From Sulfurimonas sp. (lineage in GTDB: Bacteria > Campylobacterota > Campylobacteria > Campylobacterales > Sulfurimonadaceae): 9,456 bases of DNA. Both the position numbers and the translations under genes were made by a program. Below are positions 1 to 5,684 of this stretch, in pieces. Under the pieces are notes generated by a model. That model was not told where the DNA came from. It did no database searches and saw only the letters and a program-made list of their open reading frames with translations. The stretch's first letter is position 1. Every line of letters starts with the position of its first letter. The stretch lies in contig NVXO02000006.1 of the NCBI GenBank assembly GCA_002733945.2, forward strand, positions 21,777-31,232. Reading direction: 5' to 3'.

Positions 1-1113
1 GATAATGTTTTAGGCGGTGGTGTAGTCCCTGGTTCTCTTACACTTATAGGGGGAAGCCCTGGAGTTGGTAAATCTACCCTACTGCTAAAAGTTGGCTCAA
101 ACATAGCAAGTTTAGATAAAAATGTACTCTATGTAACAGGTGAAGAGTCAGCAGGCCAGATTAAACTTCGTGCAAATCGTCTAAATTCAAATCAAGATAA
201 ACTATATCTTTTAAGTGAAATAAGGCTTGCACAGATTTTAGTAGAGTTAGAAAATCGTAGTTATGAGTTTTTGATTATTGACTCGATTCAGACTATCTAC
301 TCTGAAGCGATTACATCGGCACCAGGGAGTGTTACACAAGTTCGTCAAATCACATTTGAGCTAATGCGGATCGCAAAAGAGAGAGATATCGCAATCTTTA
401 TCATCGGGCATATTACAAAAGAGGGTTCTATTGCAGGTCCTCGTGTTTTAGAGCATATGGTCGATACTGTTTTATACTTTGAGGGAGATTCTTCTCAGGA
501 ACTTCGCATTCTTCGTGGTTTTAAAAACCGTTTTGGTCCTACAAGTGAGATAGGAGTCTTTGAGATGCGAGCAGAAGGTCTTGTCTCTGCTACAGACGTA
601 GCCTCGCGTTTTTTCAATCGTAACTCACAACAGAGTGGTTCAGCACTTACCGTTATTATGGAAGGGTCTCGTCCTATTATCTTAGAAGTGCAAGCACTAG
701 TCTCAGAGTCGCATACAAGTAACTCTAAACGCCAAGCAACTGGTTTTGATAACAACAGACTAAATATGCTTCTAGCACTACTAGAGAGAAAACTAGAAAT
801 ACCACTCTCGGGATACGATGTGTTTATTAATATAACGGGTGGAATAAAAATAACAGAAACAGCGGCAGACTTAGCCATACTTGCAGCTATTATCAGTAGC
901 TTTCGTGATAGGGCTATATCTAAAGAGACTATATTTATCGGAGAAGTCTCTCTTGTTGGTGATGTTAGAGAGGTGTATGCCCTTGATGTTAGACTAAAAG
1001 AGGCTAAAATGCAAAATATCACAAAAGCTCTTGTTGCCAAAAAACCCCTTGAAAAGTCGCCAATAAAGACATTTATAGTCGATGAAGTTACAAAACTTTT
1101 AGAATGGTATTAA
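1..1113 (+). CDS. radA: DNA repair protein RadA (5' end outside window)
   Basis: RadA is a RecA-like ATPase that promotes branch migration during recombinational repair. The reading frame is open from base 1, so the gene begins upstream. The N-terminal zinc finger is not in the window; about 370 of the family's usual 450 or so residues are present. The Walker A motif GGSPGVGKST is encoded at 49-78 and the Walker B region LIIDSIQT at about 268-291. The RadA-specific KNRFG motif is at 523-537. The C-terminal part, from about 640, is the Lon-protease-like domain (VIMEGSRPIILEVQALV, then the region around NITGGIKI and GEVSLVGDVR). An internal TTG at 271 could be misread as a start, but the Walker A box upstream of it shows that it is not. 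No clear terminator follows; fliL begins 62 bp downstream behind its own promoter-like sequence. Confidence 0.95.
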   Translation, partial: DNVLGGGVVPGSLTLIGGSPGVGKSTLLLKVGSNIASLDKNVLYVTGEESAGQIKLRANRLNSNQDKLYLLSEIRLAQILVELENRSYEFLIIDSIQTIYSEAITSAPGSVTQVRQITFELMRIAKERDIAIFIIGHITKEGSIAGPRVLEHMVDTVLYFEGDSSQELRILRGFKNRFGPTSEIGVFEMRAEGLVSATDVASRFFNRNSQQSGSALTVIMEGSRPIILEVQALVSESHTSNSKRQATGFDNNRLNMLLALLERKLEIPLSGYDVFINITGGIKITETAADLAILAAIISSFRDRAISKETIFIGEVSLVGDVREVYALDVRLKEAKMQNITKALVAKKPLEKSPIKTFIVDEVTKLLEWY

Positions 1114-1140
1114 AATTTGTAATTAATTATAAATATTCGC

Positions 1141-1146
1141 TATACT
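1141..1146 (+). promoter_or_regulatory. Candidate -10 box of the fliL promoter
   Basis: TATACT differs by one base from the TATAAT consensus, and the DNA upstream (1114-1140) is very AT-rich with no clear -35, as is common in Campylobacterota. The predicted transcription start, near 1153, leaves a leader of about 23 nt containing the ribosome binding site AAGGAAG (1165-1171), 4 nt before the ATG at 1176. This is pattern reading only. Flagellar genes in this phylum can also use sigma-54 or sigma-28, but I saw no sigma-54 GG-N10-GC element here. Confidence 0.4.
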
Positions 1147-1175
1147 AGCAGCACTAATACATTTAAGGAAGAGTA

Positions 1176-1727
1176 ATGGCTGAAGAAGAGAAAAAAGAAG
1201 AAACTGCACCGAAAGAGAAAAAATCAAGTAACATGCTAATGATTATTATCATCGTTGTACTATTTTTGATAATCATTATAGGTGGTATCGTTATGTTTTT
1301 ACTAATGGGTGATGATGAAGAGATGCCTAGTAACAATAGACAAACACAAGAGATGAATGCACCCAAGAAACATGTCTCAAGAGGGCCGTCTACTCAGTAT
1401 GACAACTCTCGACAGTTAAATGAAATTGGTATCTTATATCCACTCGATACATTCACAGTAAACCTTAAAAGTGATGCAGGACGCCGCTATTTAAAAGTTA
1501 CTATGAGTTTAGAACTTGAAGGCGAAGAGTTAAGTTTAGAACTTGATGCTAAATCACCTGTTCTTCGTGACAGAATCATTCGAATACTTACTTCAAAAAC
1601 ACTTGAGGAAATTTCTTCTAAGAAAGGAAAACAAAAAGTATCTCAACAAATTATGGATACTTTAAATGCTATGATCAGTGATGGTGATATTCGTGGTATC
1701 TACTTTACAGAATTTGTTATTCAGTAA
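1176..1727 (+). CDS. fliL: Flagellar basal body-associated protein FliL
   Basis: FliL is a single-pass inner-membrane protein around the flagellar stator, where it supports motor torque. The 183-residue protein has the family layout. A short, highly charged Lys/Glu cytoplasmic N-terminus (residues 1-19) is followed by one strongly hydrophobic membrane segment at about 20-45 and a periplasmic domain. In that domain, the stretch LYPLDTFTVNLKSDAGRRYL (about 88-107) and the terminal IRGIYFTEFVIQ are typical of FliL. A clear ribosome binding site (AAGGAAG) precedes the ATG. The acidic and asparagine-rich stretch at about 46-60 looks like a linker. acpS starts 14 nt after the stop, so the two are probably co-transcribed; the same fliL-acpS pairing is known from Campylobacter. 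The start of the reading frame is not in doubt. Confidence 0.93.
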   Translation: MAEEEKKEETAPKEKKSSNMLMIIIIVVLFLIIIIGGIVMFLLMGDDEEMPSNNRQTQEMNAPKKHVSRGPSTQYDNSRQLNEIGILYPLDTFTVNLKSDAGRRYLKVTMSLELEGEELSLELDAKSPVLRDRIIRILTSKTLEEISSKKGKQKVSQQIMDTLNAMISDGDIRGIYFTEFVIQ

Positions 1728-1741
1728 GTAAACACTTATAC

Positions 1742-2119
1742 ATGATAGGTATTGACCTCATAAAAACTTCTCGTATGAAGCGTTTGATGGAACGCTTTGG
1801 AGAGAAGGGACTTCTAAAATTTCTCTCTTCAGACGAACTAGCACTTATAAAATCATATAAAACAGCAGCTGGATTTTGGGCTATTAAAGAGGCCTTTTCT
1901 AAGGCTTTAGGTACAGGTATAGGCAAAGACTGTTCATTTCATGATATGAAAATATATAAGACAGATAAAGGGGCACCTAAACTCTCTCTTAGTAAAAAAA
2001 TTATTGATAAGTTTAAGATTGTTGATGTAAGTGTCTCCATCACCCATGATGGAGAGTATGCGGTTGGTGTTGTTGCTTTAGAGGTTTTATCCTCCTCCAA
2101 CAAAGTCAAGCAGTTCTAG
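1742..2119 (+). CDS. acpS: Holo-[acyl-carrier-protein] synthase
   Basis: AcpS transfers the 4'-phosphopantetheine arm of coenzyme A onto a serine of acyl carrier protein, activating it for fatty acid synthesis. At 125 residues it has the usual AcpS size. Both signature motifs are present: the N-terminal IGIDLIKTSRM (residues 2-12), whose Asp binds magnesium, and FWAIKEAFSKALGTGIG (about 43-59), the W-x-x-KE-x-x-x-KA-x-GTG motif with the second metal-binding Glu. The C-terminal half has the conserved SITHDGEYAVGVV. The start ATG lacks a good ribosome binding site, so translation probably depends on coupling to fliL, whose stop is 14 nt upstream. The last 33 nt overlap the 3' end of thiS on the opposite strand, where the serine triplet TCC TCC TCC is the complement of the ThiS terminal glycines. 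Confidence 0.94.
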   Translation: MIGIDLIKTSRMKRLMERFGEKGLLKFLSSDELALIKSYKTAAGFWAIKEAFSKALGTGIGKDCSFHDMKIYKTDKGAPKLSLSKKIIDKFKIVDVSVSITHDGEYAVGVVALEVLSSSNKVKQF

Positions 2120-2287
2120 TTTATCTCCATCATTTAAACGATGTGCACCCCAGCTATCTTGCTTTACTATGTCCATATTTACGGCAGCTGCCATAACCTT
2201 TCCTTCGAGTTCTAAAACTTTTAGTAAGTCTTCAATAGTAATATTTTCATTAAAGTTTTTCTCTTGTCCATTTACAATTATATTCAT
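2087..2287 (-). CDS. thiS: Sulfur carrier protein ThiS
   Basis: ThiS is a ubiquitin-fold protein. Its C-terminal glycine is adenylated and thiocarboxylated, and it then donates sulfur for the thiazole ring of thiamine through ThiG. The 66-residue length is typical. It begins MNIIVNGQEKNF (the vNG-x motif), has a central VMAAAVNMDIV strand, then the LNDGDKLELLDFVGGG ending with the essential Gly-Gly tail. The sequence AAAAGAGAG (AGAGAG-type ribosome binding site) lies just before the ATG on the minus strand. No thiF, thiG or thiH is nearby, so it is a lone copy here. MoaD is the main alternative small carrier, but the N-terminus and the FVGGG ending fit ThiS better. Its coding end overlaps acpS. 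Confidence 0.88.
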   Translation of the reverse strand: MNIIVNGQEKNFNENITIEDLLKVLELEGKVMAAAVNMDIVKQDSWGAHRLNDGDKLELLDFVGGG

Positions 2288-2325
2288 AAGCTCTCTTTTT
2301 ATACACGATGTGTTCTATTTTCATA

Positions 2326-2356
2326 ATTGTAGCCATATTTATTGAATTATAGCTAC
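2326..2356 (-). promoter_or_regulatory. Candidate thiS promoter with inverted repeat
   Basis: On the minus strand a perfect TATAAT lies at 2346-2351, preceded by AGC as in the dapC promoter, and a second -10-like TACAAT lies at 2326-2331. A start downstream of the first box would give a leader of about 50 nt before the thiS ATG. The two boxes sit in an imperfect inverted repeat with arms GTAGC (2329-2333) and GCTAC (2352-2356), extended inward by ATA/TAT after one mismatch. The repeat could be an operator or simply two overlapping promoter-like sequences. I see no thiamine pyrophosphate riboswitch core in the short leader. Confidence 0.35.
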
Positions 2357-2381
2357 TATATTTTAAAGTTTAGAGGTATAC

Positions 2382-2756
2382 TCAAACTCTTTTTAAAAAA
2401 CACACTTCGCAAATACCTTTTATAAGTATATCTTGCACAATGTGATTTTTAATTTCAAAGTTAATAACATCTTGAAGGCATTCTATCGTATTACAATTGT
2501 TACATATAAAATGAGCATGTGGTGTACTCTGTATCTCGTAATATCTTTTTTTATCATTAGATTCAAAACTATGTACAATAGCTTTATCTTCAAACTTTGA
2601 AATATTTCTGTAAAAAGTCGCCTTATCCATAGTTATTTTATCTTTAATATCTTCATATGCAAGAGGTTTTTGACTATTTAAAAATATTTCTAATATCTCC
2701 TTACGCGCACTCGTTAACTTCAAGTTTTTATCTTGAATTATTTTTTCTATTTCCAT
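2382..2756 (-). CDS. zur: Fur-family transcriptional repressor, probably Zur (zinc uptake regulator)
   Basis: This is a metal-sensing dimeric repressor of the Fur family, 124 residues long and a little shorter than most Fur proteins. The N-terminal winged helix carries LTSARKEILEIF (14-25) and the recognition-helix region KATFYRNISKFE (45-56), matching the family's T-x-YR-x-L/I pattern. The dimerisation domain has HAHFIC (80-85) and the structural zinc pairs C85-x2-C88 and C116-x2-C119, plus Cys93. That it is Zur and not Fur or PerR is inferred from its position: it is divergent from znuA, and the space between holds operator-like repeats. The ATG at 2756 is the first possible in-frame start after a stop. 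No ribosome binding site precedes it, but a -10-like box lies six bases upstream, so the mRNA may be leaderless. Confidence 0.86.
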   Translation of the reverse strand: MEIEKIIQDKNLKLTSARKEILEIFLNSQKPLAYEDIKDKITMDKATFYRNISKFEDKAIVHSFESNDKKRYYEIQSTPHAHFICNNCNTIECLQDVINFEIKNHIVQDILIKGICEVCFLKRV

Positions 2757-2762
2757 AATGTT

Positions 2763-2768
2763 ATTTTA
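2763..2768 (-). promoter_or_regulatory. Candidate -10 box of the zur promoter
   Basis: TAAAAT on the minus strand is separated by exactly six bases (AACATT) from the zur ATG at 2756. Transcription normally begins six or seven bases after the -10 box, so it would start at or next to the A of the ATG. This fits the absence of a Shine-Dalgarno sequence in front of the gene. The first operator repeat (2795-2819) lies 39-63 bases upstream of that start, so autoregulation is possible but not shown. Confidence 0.35.
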
Positions 2769-2794
2769 TCAGTTTAATTCTTGATTAAAACTTT

Positions 2795-2819
2795 TTAAAT
2801 GCATCTAAGTCGCATTTAA
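2795..2819. promoter_or_regulatory. Operator-like palindrome 1 (putative Zur box)
   Basis: The 25 bp site has perfect arms TTAAATGC and GCATTTAA around the nine-base core ATCTAAGTC. Seen as AAATG-N11-CATTT, it has the outer arms and spacing that I recall for the gamma-proteobacterial Zur box, but its core contains G and C and is not purely AT. An inner TGCATC-TAA-GTCGCA is shared with a second site 49 bp downstream (centre to centre). It lies in the 120 bp between the divergent zur and znuA starts and would cover the -35 region of the proposed znuA promoter. Assigning it to the neighbouring regulator is inference from position and symmetry. Confidence 0.65.
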
Positions 2820-2830
2820 GACTATATGAG

Positions 2831-2836
2831 TAGAAT
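2831..2836 (+). promoter_or_regulatory. Candidate -10 box of the znu operon promoter
   Basis: TAGAAT is one mismatch from TATAAT and lies between the two operator-like repeats. Transcription from it would begin near 2843, six bases before operator 2, and give a leader of about 34 nt to the GTG start at 2877. No -35 box is recognisable, because that position lies inside operator 1. A repressor bound to both repeats would bracket this promoter. Confidence 0.35.
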
Positions 2837-2848
2837 TACACTTATAAA

Positions 2849-2863
2849 TGCAACTAGGTCGCA
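2849..2863. promoter_or_regulatory. Operator-like palindrome 2 (putative Zur box)
   Basis: TGCAAC-TAG-GTCGCA is an imperfect palindrome: the complement of GTCGCA is TGCGAC, which matches TGCAAC at five of six positions. Including the flanking AAA on the left and AAA on the right, it matches the corresponding 21 bases of palindrome 1 at 16 positions, counted by eye. It ends two bases before the ribosome binding site of znuA (AAGGA, 2865-2869). This supports the GTG at 2877 over the ATG at 2826 as the znuA start, because the operator would otherwise be inside the coding region. Confidence 0.6.
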
Positions 2864-2876
2864 AAAGGATAATAAA

Positions 2877-4142
2877 GTGTTCAAACAAATTATGATAAGT
2901 GGATTATTTGGGATAAGTAGTTTGTTATATGCCCAGGTTAACATAGTTGTCAGTATTTTACCCCAACAAACATTTGTCGAGAAAATTGGTCGTGATAAAG
3001 TTCATGTCACTACCATGGTACAACCTGGAAAAGATCCACACTCGTATGAGCCAAAGCCTTCTCAGATGGTTGCCCTCTCAAAAGCACAGGTATATTTTCC
3101 AATCAAGATAGGGTTTGAAAATGTTTGGCTTCAAAGGTTTTCACAACACAATCAAAAAATGAAATTATCTGATATGACAAAAGGTATAAGGTTTATTAAG
3201 ATGGCAAAACATAGCCATTCGCATAAGAAAAAATCTAATATACATTATGAGTGGATGGGTGTTTTTCAATTACAAAAAGGGATATACCATTGGAGTTTTT
3301 CAAAAGTATCTGGGGATTATACTGATCCATCCATAAAATTTTTAATGATTCAAGCCACAAAAAATAGTGATGCGCTGATAGAAATGTATGAGCATCAAGC
3401 TGTTCAACTATTTAATGAAGGAAAAACACTTTTTGCCAATGACAAGGACACCCTTAATACAAATGATGGATTGTATCAACTACAGTTAAATGAAACAAAA
3501 GATCAAACAATTTTTAGGCTTGATATTAAAAAAAGTGGAAAATATTTATTTTTTACAGAACATATGCCTTTAGAGTTTGTTGACAAGGTGCATTACTTCA
3601 AAGATATGAAAAAAAATGATATTGTGCCCATCCAAACAAAGCCAAAAAATGATATGGGACTCGATCCACACACATGGACCTCACCTTCAAATGTAAAAAT
3701 TATGGCTAAAAATATTTATGACACCTTAGTAGATATTGATAATAAAAATAAAGCATACTATAAAAAAAATTATGAAAAGTTTTTACGAGAGATTGCACAA
3801 ACTGATGAAAAGATAAAAAATATTTTATCATCACTTCAGAAGAAGTCAAAGTTTATGGTTTTTCATCCATCTTGGGGTTATTTTGCTAAAGAGTATGGAT
3901 TAATTCAGTTAGCTATTGAAGTAGAGGGGAAAGCACCAAAATTAAGAATGTTAGAAAAAATAATTAAAGAGGCAAGAAAAGAGAATGTGAAGGCTATATT
4001 CGCACAAAAAGAGTTTTCAGATAAAAGTGCTAAAGCAATCGCTAATGAGTTAAATATAAAAGTATTAAAAGAGACCCCTTTAGCAAAAAATTGGTCAGAA
4101 AACTTAATCAAGATGGCAAAGGCAATTGCAAATAATGGCTAA
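2877..4142 (+). CDS. znuA: Zinc ABC transporter substrate-binding protein ZnuA with an inserted extra domain
   Basis: ZnuA is the periplasmic zinc-capturing component of the ZnuABC importer. I place the start at GTG 2877: a good ribosome binding site (AAGGA, 2865-2869) lies seven bases upstream, and translation then begins directly with a signal peptide (M-F-K-Q, hydrophobic 5-17, likely cleavage after YA at 18-19). An ATG at 2826 gives a longer frame but puts operator 2 inside the gene. Family motifs are DPHSYEP (metal His55), DPHTW (His265) and FHPSWGYF (His330). The residue usually Asp in the C-terminal DPLA motif is Thr400. The protein has 421 residues against roughly 300 for ordinary ZnuA. 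The excess is one block between the His-rich HSHSH (112-116) and DPHTW. It is the first gene of an operon; znuC begins inside its last codons. Zur-type repression is inferred from the operators. Confidence 0.92.
   Translation: MFKQIMISGLFGISSLLYAQVNIVVSILPQQTFVEKIGRDKVHVTTMVQPGKDPHSYEPKPSQMVALSKAQVYFPIKIGFENVWLQRFSQHNQKMKLSDMTKGIRFIKMAKHSHSHKKKSNIHYEWMGVFQLQKGIYHWSFSKVSGDYTDPSIKFLMIQATKNSDALIEMYEHQAVQLFNEGKTLFANDKDTLNTNDGLYQLQLNETKDQTIFRLDIKKSGKYLFFTEHMPLEFVDKVHYFKDMKKNDIVPIQTKPKNDMGLDPHTWTSPSNVKIMAKNIYDTLVDIDNKNKAYYKKNYEKFLREIAQTDEKIKNILSSLQKKSKFMVFHPSWGYFAKEYGLIQLAIEVEGKAPKLRMLEKIIKEARKENVKAIFAQKEFSDKSAKAIANELNIKVLKETPLAKNWSENLIKMAKAIANNG
3246..3632 (+). other. Nested extra domain inside the ZnuA metal-binding loop
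   Basis: Residues about 124-252 of ZnuA interrupt the loop that normally runs from the His-rich stretch directly to the second metal ligand. The block starts YEWMGVFQLQKGIYHWSF and continues with KVSGDYTDPSIKFLMI. It then has a helical, acidic middle, a strand pair around GLYQLQLNETKDQTIFRLDI, and ends with SGKYLFFTEHMPLEF. The alternating hydrophobic pattern suggests a beta-rich fold. Histidines at 123, 138, 173, 229 and 239 and several acidic residues could bind metal. It lacks the ZinT (YodA) motifs, so it is not the known ZnuA-ZinT fusion. I have a weak memory of similar insertions in other ZnuA-like proteins but cannot name the family. Confidence 0.7.
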
Positions 4143-4878
4143 AAATATCATAGAAGTTTCAGAGCTAAATTTTTCTTATGAAAAGCAAAGTGTATTAGAA
4201 TGTATAGACTTTACAATTAAAGAAAAAGAGTTTGTTGCCATTATTGGACCAAATGGTGGTGGAAAATCTACACTGTTAAAACTTTTATTAAATATAAACA
4301 CTTTACAAAAAGGCGCTATCACTATACAGGGTGAAGATTATTTAAAACAGACACATAATATTGGGTATGTTCCACAAAATACAGATATTAATATTAATTT
4401 CCCTATCAGTGTACTTGAAGTGGTTATGATGGGTCAAAACAGTTTGAAAAAAAGAATTTTTGGCTATAAGAAAGATGAAAAAGCCCAGGCTAAAAAGGCA
4501 TTAGAACAAGTTGGTATGTCTGAATTTTCTTTTAAATCAATCTCAGAGCTCTCTGGCGGTCAGAGGCAAAGGGTTTTTATAGCAAGAGCACTTTTCTCTA
4601 ATCCTAAGATATTACTACTTGATGAACCCACCTCAAGTATTGATGCTAGTGGATCGCAACAGATCTATAAAACATTAAAAGCATTAAGTAAGCATATTAC
4701 TGTAATTGTTGTAAGTCATGATATTTCTGTCATTGTACAGTATGCTACAAGGGCCTTTTATATAAACAAGAAATTATTTAATCACGACCTAAAAAACATG
4801 AAAAAAGATTTTTTAAAAAACAATGCACATATATGTGAAATTGAGCTTTTAGAGATGTTAGGAAGTTGTAGATGCTAG
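4135..4878 (+). CDS. znuC: Zinc ABC transporter ATP-binding protein ZnuC
   Basis: ZnuC is the ATPase that powers zinc import through ZnuB. All nucleotide-binding motifs are intact in the 247-residue protein: Walker A GPNGGGKST (38-46), the Q-loop YVPQNTDI, the ABC signature LSGGQRQR, Walker B ILLLDEPTSSID and the switch histidine in VVSHD. The ATG at 4135 is preferred; it overlaps the last codons and stop of znuA (ATGGCTAA), which suggests translational coupling. A TTG nine bases upstream (4126) would add three residues and sits only three bases after an AAGG, so it is less likely. The 7 nt overlap with znuB fits a tight transporter operon. Manganese importers use closely related ATPases, so zinc specificity rests on the Fur-family regulator, ZnuA and the COG0523 neighbour. 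Confidence 0.93.
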   Translation: MAKNIIEVSELNFSYEKQSVLECIDFTIKEKEFVAIIGPNGGGKSTLLKLLLNINTLQKGAITIQGEDYLKQTHNIGYVPQNTDININFPISVLEVVMMGQNSLKKRIFGYKKDEKAQAKKALEQVGMSEFSFKSISELSGGQRQRVFIARALFSNPKILLLDEPTSSIDASGSQQIYKTLKALSKHITVIVVSHDISVIVQYATRAFYINKKLFNHDLKNMKKDFLKNNAHICEIELLEMLGSCRC

Positions 4879-5684
4879 AAACACTTTCATACTCTTTTAT
4901 TCAAAATGCTATTATCGCAGCTGTTTTAGTAAGTATTATCACAGGTATTATAGGCAGTTTAGTAGTAGTTAACAAGATGGTATTTTTATCTGGTGGAATT
5001 GCGCATAGTGCTTATGGCGGAATTGGTCTAGCAATTTTTTTTGGATTACCTATGCTTCTTTGCACCTCATTATTTTGTGTTTTTGTCACTATTATCATTG
5101 CCTTAGCAAGTTATAAAAGAAGAGAGCATTTGGATATTCTGATCGGTCTTACTTGGGCGCTTGGCATGTCTCTTGGTATTATCTTAGTTGATCTAACACC
5201 TGGATATCAATCTGATTTGATGAGTTATCTTTTTGGCTCATTATTAGCGGTAACAACAAATGATATTTTATATATGTCCATACTCTTGGCTTCTATTATT
5301 GGGATTGTTTTCACCTTTTATAGGGAAATCTTGTCGGTGTCATATGATACAGAGTATGCAACACTTAGAGGAGTAAAAACAAGACTTTTTTATACCATTA
5401 TTTTGGTTTTATCAAGTCTAACCATTGTGGTGTCCATCAAAGTCGTTGGACTTATTTTAGTCATTGCACTCTTAACCATTCCCATTTACGTCGCAGGTTT
5501 CTTTTCAAAAAGTTTGTTCTCCATGATGGTGAGCGCAGCACTTTTATCAATGTTTTTTTCTACTATAGGCTTGTTTTTATCCTATAACTTTGATTTAAGT
5601 TCGGGGCCATCGATTATTATTGTCAGTTCAGTTTTTGCTTTATTAGCCTTTCTTATAAAAAACTTAAAAGAGTACATACAATGA
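4872..5684 (+). CDS. znuB: Zinc ABC transporter permease ZnuB
   Basis: ZnuB is the inner-membrane channel subunit of the ABC-3 family that works with ZnuC and ZnuA. The 270-residue protein is mostly hydrophobic, with about seven or eight membrane segments beginning at residues 9-31. The region from about 170, containing VVSIKVVGLILVIALLTIPI, is the conserved cytoplasmic coupling loop and following helices of this family. SGGIAHSAYGGIGLAIFFG (about 40-58) matches the early signature of the family, usually written SGGISHAAYGGIGL-like. The start overlaps znuC by 7 nt and the stop overlaps the next gene by 4 nt (ATGA), so all of these genes are very likely translated from one message. An AGGA ribosome binding site lies at 4859-4862. 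No frameshift or truncation was seen. Confidence 0.93.
   Translation: MLETLSYSFIQNAIIAAVLVSIITGIIGSLVVVNKMVFLSGGIAHSAYGGIGLAIFFGLPMLLCTSLFCVFVTIIIALASYKRREHLDILIGLTWALGMSLGIILVDLTPGYQSDLMSYLFGSLLAVTTNDILYMSILLASIIGIVFTFYREILSVSYDTEYATLRGVKTRLFYTIILVLSSLTIVVSIKVVGLILVIALLTIPIYVAGFFSKSLFSMMVSAALLSMFFSTIGLFLSYNFDLSSGPSIIIVSSVFALLAFLIKNLKEYIQ

Noticed and set aside
495..1040. Long open frame on the minus strand inside radA
   Set aside because: It lies fully opposite a conserved gene, is unusually Ser-rich and has no recognisable motif or ribosome binding site. It is a shadow frame.
271..1113. Separate 280-residue gene starting at the TTG at 271
   Set aside because: The same frame is open back to base 1 and encodes the RadA Walker A motif upstream, so this is only the inner part of radA.
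1163..1366. Minus-strand frame over the fliL start
   Set aside because: Its Ile/Ser-rich content is the antisense of the FliL lysine/glutamate and membrane segments; no independent support.
1717..1926. Minus-strand frame opposite the acpS start
   Set aside because: It covers the conserved AcpS motifs on the other strand and shows no family signature of its own.
2252..2324. A 24-codon reading frame on the minus strand beginning at 2324 and overlapping the thiS start, considered as a leader peptide
   Set aside because: It has no ribosome binding site, no runs of regulatory codons, and thiS has its own good AGAGAG site. Chance is sufficient.
3222..3650. ZnuA insert as a ZinT (YodA) fusion
   Set aside because: The His-rich lead-in is similar, but the W-x-G-x-W-x-S-V-Y-P type ZinT motif is missing and the strand pattern differs.
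3905..4111. Minus-strand frame at the znuA end
   Set aside because: It is antisense to conserved ZnuA sequence and shows no known motif.
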